DNA of 64,000 nucleotides, from NCBI RefSeq assembly GCF_937863485.1, contig NZ_CALMFY010000113.1:67860-131859 (forward strand), read 5' to 3'. Origin of the DNA: an uncultured Nostoc sp. GTDB lineage: Bacteria; Cyanobacteriota; Cyanobacteriia; Cyanobacteriales; Nostocaceae. Made by a program: the position numbers and the translations under genes. The notes under the pieces are model-generated. The model made no database searches, was not told the DNA's origin, and saw only the letters and a list, made by a program, of their open reading frames with translations. Shown one piece after another: positions 18,002-29,089 of this stretch; position 1 is the first letter of the stretch; each line of letters begins with the position of its first letter.

Positions 18002-19717
18002 ATGAGTTACAGAATGGATCGCCGCGCCTATGCCGAAACTTATGGGCCGACAGTAGGCGATCGCATCCGACTTGCAGACACAGAATTATTTATTGAAGTT
18101 GAACAAGACTTCACCACCTACGGCGATGAAGTGAAATTTGGCGGGGGTAAAGTTATCCGAGACGGGATGGGACAATCCCCAATTTCTAACGCCGATGGTG
18201 CTGTAGATTTAGTAATTACTAATGCCTTAATCCTCGATTGGTGGGGTATTGTCAAAGCGGATATTGGCATTAAAGATGGCAAGATTTTCAAAATTGGTAA
18301 AGCCGGAAATCCTTATATTCAAAATAATGTAGATATTATTATTGGCCCCGGAACTGAAGCTTTAGCAGGGGAAGGAATGATTCTCACTGCTGGTGGTATT
18401 GATGCCCATATTCATTTTATTTGCCCCCAACAGATTGAAGTGGCGATCGCTTCTGGTATTACCACCATGATCGGCGGCGGTACTGGCCCAGCTACGGGTA
18501 CAAATGCCACTACCTGCACGCCCGGCCCTTGGAACATTTACCGAATGCTGCAAGCCGCTGATGCTTTTCCCGTCAACTTAGGATTTTTGGGTAAAGGTAA
18601 CGCCAGTCAACCCCAAGGACTTGTAGAACAAGTAGCCGCCGGTGCAATGGGGTTAAAGCTGCATGAAGACTGGGGAACCACACCCGCAGCAATTGATACC
18701 TGTCTCAGCGTTGCTGATGAATATGATGTGCAAGTAGCGATTCATACTGATACCCTGAACGAAGCCGGATTTGTGGAAGATACGATCGCTGCTTTCAAGA
18801 ATCGTACCATCCACACCTACCACACTGAAGGCGCAGGCGGCGGACACGCACCAGATATTATCAAAGTTTGCAGTCAAGCCAATGTCCTGCCATCTTCCAC
18901 TAACCCTACACGCCCTTACACCCTCAACACCTTAGATGAACACCTGGATATGTTGATGGTATGCCATCACCTTGATCCAGCAATCGCCGAAGATGTGGCT
19001 TTTGCCGAGTCTCGCATCCGCCGGGAAACCATTGCTGCGGAAGATATTTTGCACGACTTAGGCGCATTTAGCATGATTTCTTCCGATTCCCAAGCAATGG
19101 GAAGGGTAGGCGAAGTGATAATTCGCACGTGGCAGACATCTCACAAAATGAAGGTGCAACGGGGAACTCTTAACCCACATGGAACAGAGCAAAGAGCAGA
19201 CAACTTTAGGGCAAAAAGATATGTTGCTAAGTATACTATTAACCCAGCGATCGCTCACGGAATTGCTCAATATGTCGGTTCCGTGGAAGAGGGAAAATTA
19301 GCAGATTTATGTTTGTGGCGATCGGCGTTTTTTGGGGTGAAGCCAGAGATAGTGATTAAAGGCGGAATGATTGCATGGTCGCAAATGGGCGATGCCAACG
19401 CCAGTATTCCCACACCGCAACCAGTGCATATGCGACCGATGTTTGGTAGTTTTGCAGGTGCTAAGAATGCCACATCATTAACTTTTGTTTCGCAAGCAGC
19501 TTTAGAGAAAGAAATTCCCAGCCAGCTAGGTTTACAAAAGGCAGCAGTTGCAGTTTCTGGGACACGCCAATTGAGTAAGCGGGATATGAAGCTGAATGAT
19601 GGACTACCCCACATTGAAGTTGATCCAGAAACCTATGAAGTCAGGGCAGATGGTGAGTTGCTGATTTGTGAACCTGCGACAGTTTTACCAATGGCACAGA
19701 GGTACTTTTTGTTTTAG
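18002..19717 (+). CDS. ureC: Urease alpha (catalytic) subunit
   Basis: A 571-residue catalytic subunit with the dinuclear nickel site. Seen are the metal-ligand region [14 protein letters not shown], the lysine to be carbamylated in [15 protein letters not shown] (about residue 220), [28 protein letters not shown], and the flap with the catalytic histidine CHHLDP (about 320). The length is normal for bacterial UreC. It follows the Coq4-like gene by 13 bases. Confidence 0.98.
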   Translation: MSYRMDRRAYAETYGPTVGDRIRLADTELFIEVEQDFTTYGDEVKFGGGKVIRDGMGQSPISNADGAVDLVITNALILDWWGIVKADIGIKDGKIFKIGKAGNPYIQNNVDIIIGPGTEALAGEGMILTAGGIDAHIHFICPQQIEVAIASGITTMIGGGTGPATGTNATTCTPGPWNIYRMLQAADAFPVNLGFLGKGNASQPQGLVEQVAAGAMGLKLHEDWGTTPAAIDTCLSVADEYDVQVAIHTDTLNEAGFVEDTIAAFKNRTIHTYHTEGAGGGHAPDIIKVCSQANVLPSSTNPTRPYTLNTLDEHLDMLMVCHHLDPAIAEDVAFAESRIRRETIAAEDILHDLGAFSMISSDSQAMGRVGEVIIRTWQTSHKMKVQRGTLNPHGTEQRADNFRAKRYVAKYTINPAIAHGIAQYVGSVEEGKLADLCLWRSAFFGVKPEIVIKGGMIAWSQMGDANASIPTPQPVHMRPMFGSFAGAKNATSLTFVSQAALEKEIPSQLGLQKAAVAVSGTRQLSKRDMKLNDGLPHIEVDPETYEVRADGELLICEPATVLPMAQRYFLF

Positions 19718-19830
19718 TTCATGACCGAGCAATTTATCGCTTTTAAGGACGAGAGTAATATTGCCCTGATAAATTTTTTCTTTTGGAGTTACGATCAAAT
19801 AGTTAAACGTTGCATCTGATGTAGAAAATC

Positions 19831-20040
19831 ATGCTACCTTTTAAGAAAAAAATTGTGACTGATGAAGCGATGTGTCCGGTAGCAGTGTTGATTGATTATC
19901 AGGAGTGGCAGCAAATTGAGATGATATTAGAAGCTCATCAATCACAACAAAAACAAGAGTTTAATTTAAACCAGTATGCTGGTGTAATTCAACTAACTCA
20001 AGACCCTTTGGAATATCAGCAGCAAATTAGGGATGAGTAG
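19831..20040 (+). CDS. Orphan antitoxin-like protein (partner of a lost VapC/PIN toxin)
   Basis: 69 residues. KKKIVTDEAMCPVAVLIDYQ, then EWQQIEMILEAHQ, then YAGVIQLTQDPLEYQQQIRD, is the layout of small cyanobacterial antitoxins that precede PIN-domain toxins: an N-terminal DNA-binding/dimer segment and an acidic C-terminal toxin-binding tail. The following toxin frame is destroyed after 12 codons, so the antitoxin is probably orphaned. Annotation as antitoxin is by pattern and context. Confidence 0.62.
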   Translation: MLPFKKKIVTDEAMCPVAVLIDYQEWQQIEMILEAHQSQQKQEFNLNQYAGVIQLTQDPLEYQQQIRDE

Positions 20041-20078
20041 TGTTGACACAACCTTTGATTTTCTTAGATACAAATTAA
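20040..20078 (+). pseudogene. Stub of a VapC-like PIN-domain toxin
   Basis: A GTG overlapping the antitoxin stop opens a frame reading VLTQPLIFLDTN and then TAA. FLDTN is the first PIN-domain strand with the first metal-binding aspartate, found at this position in VapC toxins; the rest of the domain (about 115 residues) is absent. The overlap with the antitoxin stop is the usual spacing for such pairs. Confidence 0.5.
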
Positions 20079-20114
20079 TACACAGTTATTGCAAATTGTG
20101 TGATACATAGTGTT

Positions 20115-23100
20115 CTATTCTGGCTTTGTTTTAATAAGAACATTATCGAAATATACAGCAGCCCCATCATCGCTGCTTCCTAATGAGATAACTCCAATTT
20201 TTCCAGAAGTGTAAGAGTCATCTTCAAATATCCCGACCCTTTGGCCATTAATCCATCCAATTACCTTTTTACCATTGCAAACAACTCTTAATCGATTTAT
20301 ATTATTACCTAGCTTGATGCTAGTAGAATGTTGCCAGCCCACTTTCTCTTCCCATTTGTTACTTGCTATGAGTTTTCCCATCGCAAACTCGCCATTCCCT
20401 TTAATTAGTAAGTAATAAAAATTCTGCCTTACACTAGATTTCTTGTTCTCGCTAGTTCGGGCAATTACACCGAATGCTGAATCATCAGTTCCATTAACCT
20501 TTTTAACATCAACTGAAAAATCCAAGTCTTTAAATATCTGATTTTTATTGCCCCAAATAGATAGTTTAAAATTATTATTTTTAGTTCCAGGATGGAATAA
20601 ACCTCCATTCTTTATACTTAGCAATGTATCTTTATTCCAATTTTGTGATGGATATTTAAAATCATCGACAAGTACAACATCTGGAAAAAAGTCTATATTA
20701 TGTTGAAAATTAGTGGTTATCAAGCCAGTTATGAATAGTAGGGAAGGTATGATAATAGCAATTAGATAAACTTTACCTAAATAAGAAAATTGTTCTATAC
20801 GTTTGAGAGATTGAATTAATCCTATAGCTCCACCGACAAAGCAACCCAATACTAACCACCCAATTGCTGCTTGTTCGACGCCAATTGCCTTAAGTGGATA
20901 TGTAGTTAAGTCAGTAATGAGAAGAAAGCTTGAACCAAGCCATGCTAGAAGGTTTATTATCCAATTAATGATGAATATAACTAGCCATAATAGTATTAAC
21001 AATAAAAATGTTGTTTTGATTAGCCAACCTATAATAATCATTCCTTTACTTGGAGAATATCGCAGATTATAACCCCATTGATTACTCAAACGCGAGCGAT
21101 TTTTATAGTTTTCTATTACTTGATTTATCGAATCATAAAATATTTCTACTTTTGATTTTAATTTTTCCTTGAATAAATTTAAATCTTCACGAAATATAAA
21201 CGCACAAACAAACAATACTAGACTACCAAAAATAGAACATATAATCTGCACCTCTGGTATCCCAAATATACTCAGATGCAAAAAAGGAAAAAATTCTGGT
21301 AAATAAGAAGCTCCAGTGACTTCAGGTGGGTATGACAAAACCCAATTGTCATCTAAACCTACTGATAAATAGTTTCCCAAAATGTGGCGGATTAAAAACA
21401 TGACTAATCCTACAGGGATACAAATTCTAGCAGTTAATGCGGTTATTATGTCCCAATTTAGAGATTTTTTGAAGTAAATGGGTACTTCAAATTCGCCAGT
21501 ATTTGTTTTTATAGTTATTTCAGTATTATAGTGACCAGCCTCTAGATTAGTGGTATCTATACTCAACGAAAATTCTAATGATTTTCCTTGCGAACTATGC
21601 TGTATTATTTCTATTTCATTCATCTTAGTTGAAGCAATTCCCTTAAGTCTTCCGCCAGAAGACTCACAAGTAATTATTAATGTTCTACTAAAGGAATGCC
21701 TACCATGTGAAATAACTCCCAAGTCTAATTTTTCTGGCTTCCTGATATTTAGATTTGTAATTTTGTAACTTATAGGAATTCGACAGGTATACTCAATCTG
21801 TTTTAAAAAAATGAAAATACTACCTTGATAATCACCAGGTTCAACTTCAAGAGCATCAAAATTAATATCAAATGTTGTGTCTGTAGAGGAATCAAATTGT
21901 TCGGGTACACTCAGACCTGGGAGATTAGGGTTAATTACATCTCCCCATGCAAACCCACGCCCATTGTTACTAATTTTCAAGGACAGCTTATCTTGGTATC
22001 CGATGGGGATTTCACCAAGCTCTAGCTGATTCGGTTCAAAAAAGATTTTTGGGTGTGGAGGTCTGCCTAGATGTCTACAAAGTTCCCTCACGAACATTTC
22101 TACACCTCTACGCTTTTCTTGCTTATAGCCCTCAACAATCTTTCGAGACAGATTTGCTAAATGTGTTTCACTACGCAAGAATAGCCACTCTTCAAGATAT
22201 TCGCTATTGAATAAATAATCTTTTGTTATATCTGGATACTTATCACACTTGTCAATTAAATCAGAAACTGAGAAAACTTCCTCATTTTTAAACTTTAATT
22301 TAGTTGGGCCTAAATACTCCTCTAGTTCTTTAGTACGAAGCTCTCGACTAGCATTTAAAAAATCGTTATCCTCTTTACTTAAGTTTTTTCCTGCTGCCCA
22401 TCTCTGTGCATTCTTTAACTCATCTCCACGCAAAAGCCACGATTCATCTTGATAGTTAGAAGCTAACCAAGCTGTTATTGCTTCTCTATAAAACTGTGGT
22501 CTTAGCTCGGCTAATTGCTTGTTCACCCAGCTTTTGTCAAAAACTTTCTTATAAATACGATTGTATACCTCTAAGGAAGCCTGTCGCTTAAGCACTAAAC
22601 CTGTTAGCCGTAGTTCCATTTGTTCTAGAGTGTCATCAGCTAATATCCTCTCTTGTTGCAAGATTTGCTTGTACAGTCCTAGCATCTGACCTGCTCGTTG
22701 TTCGTTCCTCAAAATGCGATCACGTATCGTCCTCAAATGCTCAGGCTCGTCTTGTGATTCCCAATTTTCAATGATGCGCGATCGCACTAATTCTTCAACT
22801 CCTGATGTCTCCATCTCATTTGGGATGAGATCACAAACTTTTTGGGTAAGAAACGGTTGTCCACCAGTCCAAACCAATACCTCATTCAGCACCGCTTGGG
22901 GTTTCTTAACTTTTCCCACCAATCCTTGCGCTAATGGTTCGGCTTCGTGTAGAAGAAAACCGTTGACTTCAATGGCACGACCAATATTAAATGGTGTGCG
23001 CTTTTTATCTTGAATCAGATCCGAGGGTGTAGCTACTCCCAACAGACAAAATGTAAGGTGTTTGTATGCTGGTTTATCAACACGCTGGTTATAGCAGAAC

Positions 23101-23597
23101 CTGAGCCAAGCAAAAAAGTCGTCAGTCGAAAAATTCAGGCTGAGAACACTATCAATTTCATCAATAAAAATCACAATAGATTGAGAAATTTCAAGCAGTA
23201 GAACTTCCTCGATAAATTCACTTAATCGCTGTACGGGAGAAAGATGATCCTGATCGCGCCACCAACTCCGTAAATTAAACTTTCTTGAAAGCTCAAAACT
23301 ACTTACTAAATTACGTACTACACCTATATACCAATTATCTGGTGTAATATTCTGGCTACCAATTCCCGTCAAGTCAATCGCAGCACAGGCAATACCCTCT
23401 ACTTTCAAGCGTTGCATAATTTGTACCCGCAAGCTAGACTTACCCATCTGCCGAGAATTTAAGACATAACAAAATTCCCCAGCCTTCAATGCCTCATACA
23501 AATCTTGGTCTGCTTGTCGCACTACATAACTGGGGGCATTAACTGGTAAACTGCCACCAACTTGATATTCATAAGCTGGGTTTTGTTTTATTTTCAT
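20115..23597 (-). CDS. AAA-like ATPase with beta-sandwich region, membrane segments and lectin-like C-terminus
   Basis: 1160 residues. An AAA-like ATPase domain (about 10-400) has a Walker-A-like [11 protein letters not shown] (47-57) and Walker [11 protein letters not shown] (141-150). A charged helical linker follows (400-530). Residues about 540-765 read as two beta-sandwich domains ([40 protein letters not shown]) of immunoglobulin/MSP-like type. About five hydrophobic segments lie between 775 and 985. The C-terminal part (about 990-1160; [10 protein letters not shown], then [10 protein letters not shown], then [10 protein letters not shown]) resembles a laminin-G/concanavalin-like domain, presumably on the other side of the membrane. 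Its ATG overlaps the stop of the trypsin-TIR-ATPase gene by one base. No exact precedent is known to me. Confidence 0.72.
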   Translation of the reverse strand: MKIKQNPAYEYQVGGSLPVNAPSYVVRQADQDLYEALKAGEFCYVLNSRQMGKSSLRVQIMQRLKVEGIACAAIDLTGIGSQNITPDNWYIGVVRNLVSSFELSRKFNLRSWWRDQDHLSPVQRLSEFIEEVLLLEISQSIVIFIDEIDSVLSLNFSTDDFFAWLRFCYNQRVDKPAYKHLTFCLLGVATPSDLIQDKKRTPFNIGRAIEVNGFLLHEAEPLAQGLVGKVKKPQAVLNEVLVWTGGQPFLTQKVCDLIPNEMETSGVEELVRSRIIENWESQDEPEHLRTIRDRILRNEQRAGQMLGLYKQILQQERILADDTLEQMELRLTGLVLKRQASLEVYNRIYKKVFDKSWVNKQLAELRPQFYREAITAWLASNYQDESWLLRGDELKNAQRWAAGKNLSKEDNDFLNASRELRTKELEEYLGPTKLKFKNEEVFSVSDLIDKCDKYPDITKDYLFNSEYLEEWLFLRSETHLANLSRKIVEGYKQEKRRGVEMFVRELCRHLGRPPHPKIFFEPNQLELGEIPIGYQDKLSLKISNNGRGFAWGDVINPNLPGLSVPEQFDSSTDTTFDINFDALEVEPGDYQGSIFIFLKQIEYTCRIPISYKITNLNIRKPEKLDLGVISHGRHSFSRTLIITCESSGGRLKGIASTKMNEIEIIQHSSQGKSLEFSLSIDTTNLEAGHYNTEITIKTNTGEFEVPIYFKKSLNWDIITALTARICIPVGLVMFLIRHILGNYLSVGLDDNWVLSYPPEVTGASYLPEFFPFLHLSIFGIPEVQIICSIFGSLVLFVCAFIFREDLNLFKEKLKSKVEIFYDSINQVIENYKNRSRLSNQWGYNLRYSPSKGMIIIGWLIKTTFLLLILLWLVIFIINWIINLLAWLGSSFLLITDLTTYPLKAIGVEQAAIGWLVLGCFVGGAIGLIQSLKRIEQFSYLGKVYLIAIIIPSLLFITGLITTNFQHNIDFFPDVVLVDDFKYPSQNWNKDTLLSIKNGGLFHPGTKNNNFKLSIWGNKNQIFKDLDFSVDVKKVNGTDDSAFGVIARTSENKKSSVRQNFYYLLIKGNGEFAMGKLIASNKWEEKVGWQHSTSIKLGNNINRLRVVCNGKKVIGWINGQRVGIFEDDSYTSGKIGVISLGSSDDGAAVYFDNVLIKTKPE

Positions 23598-25747
23598 CAG
23601 CTAACTCTCAAGCGATCGCAAAAATATTGACGATATAAATTACAACGTGGCGTTACATCATTTCCTTGCTGTTGTAATAAGCCCATACTCAGTAATTTAA
23701 AGCATTGTATCGAATCCAACCGAACTGGGCTAGTATTGGCAACTACCTTTTTAATAGCAGCAGCTAATTCTGGACGCTGTTCTAAATTCCACAAATGCCG
23801 ACGTAAGTGGTCGCTATAAGGGCCAGCTTCTGTGGGGGCTGTTTTCAAAAGCTCATTGAGCGTAATATCCTGTCTGGCAATGTGATAAAGTGCTACTCGT
23901 ACAAGATAAGGATGTCCTCCCACCGTTGCCATTAGTTGTTCAACTTGGGTAAAACTCCAACTGAGTCCATGCCTTTGTGCCAAATCAAGAACCTGTTGAG
24001 CGTTAAACTCTGGTAACTCAATCGGCAAGCCTACATTAAACGGTGATTGATTTATATTCATCGGAATATAAACTTCTGTGGAATGCACCACTACCAACCG
24101 CAGTTTTTTCCAAATATCCCGGTTTTTAGCATCTTCATGCCAAGCGCGTAACAGCCCAAAAAAGTCTGCGGCAATTTCGGGATGTTGAAATATACGATCA
24201 ACTTCATCCAATCCCAATGCTAGGGGTTGGTTGATTTCTGACAAGAGATACTCCTCAAAATAAGCGGTGCAATTGTCCTTACTGCCATAAATCACATCCC
24301 AGTAATCTGCTAACTTGTTGGCTAGCCTCAACCTCCGTCCGACGCTGGCACAAAACCACTGAAGAAACTTATCTAAATCGGTAAAAACTTTCCCATCTGC
24401 TAATTGAAAGCTCAAAGATACAGCTAAACAACCCTGTTGTGAAGCGTGATGGAGAATCCGTGCCATAAGTGAGGTTTTACCCATCTGTCGGGGCGCTTTG
24501 ATCCGAATCAAAGATCCTGGCTTCAAAATTGCCTCGTAGCAGCGGGATTCAATCGGGGGACGTTCAATATAAAATTCCGAAACTAAATCTACTTGTCCTT
24601 CTGGCAATTCTGGTTCTGCAACTGGTAGAGGCGGACTTTCCTGAGTTTCCCAAGCAGGTGCTACAGTTGGTAATTCCTCTATAGCGGCACGATTTGGGCT
24701 GCTTCCACCATCTTCGGTCAACAATGATAAAATTTCTTGCAAAATCCTCGGAGTATCGGCAGGCGATTTCCACTCTCGCTGCTGAATCTGACTTAAATAA
24801 CCCCGTAATTCATAATTTAGTGGTGAACTTAAAGGAAAATTAACCCGAATGGGCAAAATTACTGGTTTATGCTCAGGACGCAAATCCTGTAACTGCTTTG
24901 CCCTTCTTACTTCTTCTGTAACCATCTCACTGGTTGCTGATTGTGGAGATAACAGCAGCAGAAAGTAATCACACCGTTCTAATTCTGTATCGATGCGTTG
25001 GGGCCAGTTTTCCCCCAAGCGAATACTCTCACCCGCCATAAATACTTCATGTCCAGCAGCTTTGATTGCTTCATAAAAATACTGGGCAAGGCTCAAGTCT
25101 GGATCTTGACTGCGATAGCTAATAAAAACTCTGGTGCTGTCGCTATTTGGTGGCAACAGTGGTACATTCTCATTAATATCCAGAAATAGTGACAAATTTG
25201 AGCATTTTTGCTGCACTGTAACCAGAGGTAGAGCCAATGCGCCTTCTGTATTGTCATAAGCGGCAATTATGCCAATAACTCGTTGAGTTTCCGCATCAAA
25301 TACGGGCGAACCGCTATAACCCCCTTGCACTTGTTGCGAATTCGCCTTGACTCGCAACCGCAACATTGGTAAGTTGCTAAATTCAGATTGGGGATTAATA
25401 TCAGTGATCGTGCCATCAATCGAAGCACCTTGAGGAAAATCCGTTCGCCCATAGCCAATAGACAGAAATCGATCCATCGGCTGAAAATTAAAAGCTAAGG
25501 GAACTGAAGCACCTTCATAACCGGATAATTGCAATATGGCAAAATCATCGCGGGTGCGATCGCCTAAATAAACCAACTCAACCCCTTGCCCATTGACTCG
25601 CACTTCTTCCCAACCCCCTGCCGATTCAACTACATGAGCGCAGGTGAGTAAATGTCCATTAGGTGAGATAAAAAAGCCCGTGCCTTGGATGCAACCTTCT
25701 GGGGTAGCGATCGCTACGGTACAAGCTTTAACTAATTCCCAGTTCAT
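23597..25747 (-). CDS. Trypsin-like protease - TIR - AAA-like ATPase fusion protein
   Basis: 716 residues in three parts. Residues 1-185 are a trypsin-fold protease with an apparent triad: H38 ([10 protein letters not shown]), D68 (RDDFAILQL) and S145 ([10 protein letters not shown]). Residues 205-340 are a TIR domain ([40 protein letters not shown]), a fold that in bacteria often cleaves NAD+ or makes cyclic ADP-ribose signals. Residues 385-716 are an AAA-like ATPase with [10 protein letters not shown] (Walker A, about 418) and [11 protein letters not shown] (Walker B, about 510). No signal peptide is visible, so it is probably cytoplasmic. It begins nine bases after the Trypco1-like gene and overlaps the next gene by one base. 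Protease, TIR and ATPase are the usual effector and switch modules of bacterial immune proteins; that role is inferred. Confidence 0.82.
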   Translation of the reverse strand: MNWELVKACTVAIATPEGCIQGTGFFISPNGHLLTCAHVVESAGGWEEVRVNGQGVELVYLGDRTRDDFAILQLSGYEGASVPLAFNFQPMDRFLSIGYGRTDFPQGASIDGTITDINPQSEFSNLPMLRLRVKANSQQVQGGYSGSPVFDAETQRVIGIIAAYDNTEGALALPLVTVQQKCSNLSLFLDINENVPLLPPNSDSTRVFISYRSQDPDLSLAQYFYEAIKAAGHEVFMAGESIRLGENWPQRIDTELERCDYFLLLLSPQSATSEMVTEEVRRAKQLQDLRPEHKPVILPIRVNFPLSSPLNYELRGYLSQIQQREWKSPADTPRILQEILSLLTEDGGSSPNRAAIEELPTVAPAWETQESPPLPVAEPELPEGQVDLVSEFYIERPPIESRCYEAILKPGSLIRIKAPRQMGKTSLMARILHHASQQGCLAVSLSFQLADGKVFTDLDKFLQWFCASVGRRLRLANKLADYWDVIYGSKDNCTAYFEEYLLSEINQPLALGLDEVDRIFQHPEIAADFFGLLRAWHEDAKNRDIWKKLRLVVVHSTEVYIPMNINQSPFNVGLPIELPEFNAQQVLDLAQRHGLSWSFTQVEQLMATVGGHPYLVRVALYHIARQDITLNELLKTAPTEAGPYSDHLRRHLWNLEQRPELAAAIKKVVANTSPVRLDSIQCFKLLSMGLLQQQGNDVTPRCNLYRQYFCDRLRVS

Positions 25748-25756
25748 GAAAATTTA

Positions 25757-26101
25757 TTACTTGTTTTCTTCGGATGCCAATTTCCAAGTTATTTTCACCT
25801 TCAGTGATGCCTGCCCAGTGGATTCGACCACATAAACCGAGCCTTTAGCGGTAAAATTCACGCCAAACTCAACTTCTCCGCTCACGGGTTGCGATTCTTG
25901 CTGCAAGGTACGAAATGCTTTTGTAATTGGGCGACACCCACGAACAATCAATTCCTTAACTGCATCGAAGTTAGCCTCTACTTTTTCTATAGGTAACTCA
26001 CCAGTAGGCGATACACGACCTACTGATGCATCTGGTAGTTCAACTGCTACCAAAATCGTGCCTCCATCCTCTGTATTCAGTTCTAGAAGCTTACGAGCCA
26101 T
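25757..26101 (-). CDS. Trypsin-co-occurring (Trypco1-like, CU044_2847-type) small protein
   Basis: A 114-residue beta-rich protein: TILVAVELPDASVGRVS, then VEANFDAVKELIVRGCRPIT, then SGEVEFGVNFTAKGSVYVVE and a final strand. This pattern (short strands, one central helix, then GEVEFGVNFTAKG) fits the small family named for its constant association with trypsin-like proteases in bacterial conflict systems, and a trypsin-TIR-ATPase gene follows after nine bases. Function in the family is unproven; a role as sensor or protease partner/substrate is inferred. The start ATG at 26101 is the first gene of the minus-strand operon. Confidence 0.72.
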   Translation of the reverse strand: MARKLLELNTEDGGTILVAVELPDASVGRVSPTGELPIEKVEANFDAVKELIVRGCRPITKAFRTLQQESQPVSGEVEFGVNFTAKGSVYVVESTGQASLKVKITWKLASEENK

Positions 26102-26286
26102 AATTTAATTAGCTTGTGGCTATATCTAAAAAAGGTAAGTAAAGTTGTTTTGAAAGTCAATTTGTATAAATTTGTTAGATAAACAATTTTTTTGAAGAAA
26201 ATATATCTAAGGGTAATATCTAGTAAAACTATACCAATAAAGCAACTACTCTAAAAATTTACTTTTACCCCATACCTTGCATCTAT

Positions 26287-27432
26287 ATGACTTTACAATC
26301 TTCTCGCTCTGACAAAATTCTGGTTGTTGATGACTCTCCTGATAACGTGTTTTTGATCAAAACCATTTTGGAGGAAGAAGGTTACACGATTAGCACCGCA
26401 GAAAATGGGATTTCAGCCTTGGCAGAATTGAAAGCTTCTCCTTGTGATTTAGTTCTGCTGGATCTGATGATGCCAGGTATGGACGGCTACGAAGTTACTA
26501 AGCACATTCGTGGAGAGATGAAATTGCCACAATACATCCCCATATTGCTGATCACTGCCCACGATGCGCCCAACGTCGCCCACGGTTTAGACTTGGGTGC
26601 TGATGATTTTATCCGCAAACCTGTAACAGTAGATGAATTGCTGGCACGAGTGCGATCGCTCCTGCGCTTGAAGCATAGTATGGATGAACGTGATGAAATT
26701 GCCCGGCAGCGAGAAGATTTTGTCTCCCGCCTCACCCACGATTTACGCACTCCCTTAGTCGCGGCCGATCGCATGTTGATGCTATTTCAGCAAGGAGCGT
26801 TGGGAGCATTATCATCACAAATGCAGGAAGTAATCGCCATCATGGCCCGTAGCAATATCAACCTGCTTTCTATGGTCAATACCTTATTGGAAGTTTATCG
26901 TTTTGAAGCAGGTCGCAAAAGCTTGGCATTCCAACCAGTTAATCTGGGTCAATTGCTAGAAGAAGTGACTGGAGAATTGTCACCCCTAGCTCAAGACAAA
27001 GCACTATCCATTAATCTAGATTTTACTGAGGAGTCAAGCACAAACACAGTGATGGGCGATCGCTTAGAATTGCATCGTCTATTCACAAATCTTATCGGGA
27101 ATGCGATCAAATTTACCGACTCTGGGTCTGTGACTATTCGTCTTACTTCTCAACGCCAGTTCGACAAAAGTAGCCAATCTCAATTTTCTGGAAAATCCAA
27201 TTCCGTTGAATATATTAGTATTGAGATAGCGGATACTGGCCCAGGTATTCCCCCTGAAGAACAAGCCACCATATTTGAACGATTTCGCCAAGGCAACCAC
27301 AAGACTTCTGGTAGTGGCTTAGGACTATACCTTGCTCGGAGAATTGTTGAAGCACATCAAGGCATCATTCTGCTTAATTCGGAGTTAGCGAAAGGTAGTG
27401 TATTTATTGTCCTTCTACCCACCAAAGCATGA
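26287..27432 (+). CDS. Hybrid histidine kinase with N-terminal receiver
   Basis: 381 residues. The receiver domain (10-128) has the phospho-acceptor D59 (LVLLDLMMPGMDGYE) and the lysine in FIRKPVTVDEL. HisKA follows with H151 (SRLTHDLRTPL), then HATPase_c with the N-box FTNLIGNAIKFTD, G1 IADTGPGIPPEE and G2 SGSGLGLYLARRIVE. There is no membrane or PAS domain, so it is a soluble relay kinase whose signal enters through the receiver. Receiver-first hybrids are frequent in cyanobacteria. It stands divergent from the Trypco1 operon; no dedicated response regulator is adjacent. An AT-rich hairpin follows its stop. Confidence 0.88.
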   Translation: MTLQSSRSDKILVVDDSPDNVFLIKTILEEEGYTISTAENGISALAELKASPCDLVLLDLMMPGMDGYEVTKHIRGEMKLPQYIPILLITAHDAPNVAHGLDLGADDFIRKPVTVDELLARVRSLLRLKHSMDERDEIARQREDFVSRLTHDLRTPLVAADRMLMLFQQGALGALSSQMQEVIAIMARSNINLLSMVNTLLEVYRFEAGRKSLAFQPVNLGQLLEEVTGELSPLAQDKALSINLDFTEESSTNTVMGDRLELHRLFTNLIGNAIKFTDSGSVTIRLTSQRQFDKSSQSQFSGKSNSVEYISIEIADTGPGIPPEEQATIFERFRQGNHKTSGSGLGLYLARRIVEAHQGIILLNSELAKGSVFIVLLPTKA

Positions 27433-27446
27433 GAAAATTAGCAATT

Positions 27447-27493
27447 ATAAATTATGAATTATGGAATTTTTACCCTGATAATTCATAATTTAT
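27447..27493 (+). terminator. AT-rich hairpin after the hybrid kinase gene
   Basis: ATAAATTATGAATT (27447-27460) pairs exactly with AATTCATAATTTAT (27480-27493), starting 15 bases after the stop. It is a likely terminator or a member of the repeat class that yields such AT palindromes. Confidence 0.5.
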
Positions 27494-27625
27494 AACTTTA
27501 CTACTCTCTCCCAATAATTTAAATTAATTATTCCAATTAGAAATCAAATCCTAAAATCTGATGAATCAAATATGCTGAACTAGCAGCACTAACATTAAAC
27601 AAATACTTTTTGATAGGAAAAAACA

Positions 27626-29005
27626 ATGATTACCACTGAATTATCTAACGTTGGCCATATTATCCAGAGTCAGCGAGATTTTTTTCAAACTGGCAAAACT
27701 AAAGATGTCACTTTTCGCATTGAACAACTTAAAAATCTCAAGCAAGCAATTATTGAGCATGAACAGTCAATAGTCGAGGCATTACAAGCGGATTTACATA
27801 AACCAGAAGTGGAGAGTTACCTAGAAATCGGCGTAATTAAGGAAATTGATTACGCTATAAAACATCTTCAAAACTGGAGTAAACCCAAAAAAGCAGCGGT
27901 TTCCTGGGATTTTTTTTCTTACTCAGCCCGAATTTATCCAGAACCGTTAGGGGTTGTCTTAATTATCGGCCCTTGGAACTATCCATTTAACTTAATTATC
28001 TCACCGTTAATAGGTGCGATCGCAGCCGGGAATTGTGCAATTATCAAACCTTCAGAAGTTGCTTCTCATACCTCCCATATCATCACTGAAATTTTTGCCA
28101 AACATTTTGACCCAGCTTATATTGCAGTAGTTGAAGGAGGCGTTGAAGCAAGTCAAAAACTACTGGCAGAAAAGTTTGACCATATCTTTTTTACTGGTGG
28201 CACAGCCGTCGGCAAAATCATCATGGCAGCAGCGGCCAAATATCTCACACCAGTTACTTTAGAATTGGGCGGTAAAAGTCCTTGTATCGTAGATACTGAC
28301 ATTAATCTTGAACACACTGTTAGACGAATTACTTGGGGCAAATTTATTAATGCTGGACAAACTTGTATCGCCCCTGACTATCTTTTAGTTGATAAAAAAA
28401 TCAAAAAAGATTTAATAGATGGAATAGAAAAATGCTTAAAAGAATTTTATGGCGATAATCCTCTAACCAGTCCTGATTACGCCAGGATTATCAGTCAAAA
28501 ACACTTTGATAGATTGGTTAACTTTCTCAAAGATGGGGAAGTTATCATCGGTGGAGAAAATCAACCTTCAGAGCGTTATATCGCTCCCACAGTGATTGAT
28601 AATGTCTCTTTAGAAGATTCTTTAATGCAGGAAGAAATTTTTGGCCCCATTTTACCCATTATTGAATATACTGATGTTGCCGAAGCGATCGCCTTGATTA
28701 ACTCTAGACCTAAACCCTTGGCGTTATACTTATTTTCTCAAAACAAAAACCTGCAAAAGCGAGTTTTGCAGGAAACTTCATCTGGTGGAGTCTGTATCAA
28801 TGACACAATAATGCAGGTTGGTGTCTCGTCTTTACCATTTGGTGGGGTGGGAGATAGCGGTATTGGCAACTATCACGGCAAAGCTAGTTTTGACACCTTT
28901 TCTCATGACAAAAGTGTGTTGCAAAACTCATTCTGGCTAGATTTAAAATGGCGATATGCTCCCTATGAGGGCAAATTGCCGCTAATCAAGAAACTTCTGG
29001 GTTAA
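27626..29005 (+). CDS. Aldehyde dehydrogenase (class 3 / fatty-aldehyde type)
   Basis: 459 residues, NAD(P)+-dependent. The short class 3-type N-terminus, PLGVVLIIGPWNYPFNLIIS, the cofactor loop FFTGGTAVGKIIM, the general base in LELGGKSPCIV, and the catalytic cysteine in NAGQTCIAPDY (about residue 247) are all present. The C-terminal SLPFGGVGDSGIGNYHG followed by a hydrophobic tail matches fatty-aldehyde dehydrogenases; Synechocystis slr0091 is a relative. In cyanobacteria such enzymes oxidise fatty aldehydes from lipid turnover, the competing step to alkane formation. Exact substrate is inferred. It stands alone, with a ribosome site in GATAGGAAAAAAC. Confidence 0.88.
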   Translation: MITTELSNVGHIIQSQRDFFQTGKTKDVTFRIEQLKNLKQAIIEHEQSIVEALQADLHKPEVESYLEIGVIKEIDYAIKHLQNWSKPKKAAVSWDFFSYSARIYPEPLGVVLIIGPWNYPFNLIISPLIGAIAAGNCAIIKPSEVASHTSHIITEIFAKHFDPAYIAVVEGGVEASQKLLAEKFDHIFFTGGTAVGKIIMAAAAKYLTPVTLELGGKSPCIVDTDINLEHTVRRITWGKFINAGQTCIAPDYLLVDKKIKKDLIDGIEKCLKEFYGDNPLTSPDYARIISQKHFDRLVNFLKDGEVIIGGENQPSERYIAPTVIDNVSLEDSLMQEEIFGPILPIIEYTDVAEAIALINSRPKPLALYLFSQNKNLQKRVLQETSSGGVCINDTIMQVGVSSLPFGGVGDSGIGNYHGKASFDTFSHDKSVLQNSFWLDLKWRYAPYEGKLPLIKKLLG

Positions 29006-29089
29006 AAGTTATGAGTTATTTGAATTTTGGATTGAAGGAAAAATCTAAAATTTAAAATCTAAAATCCAAAATTGAATAACTCCTAACTA

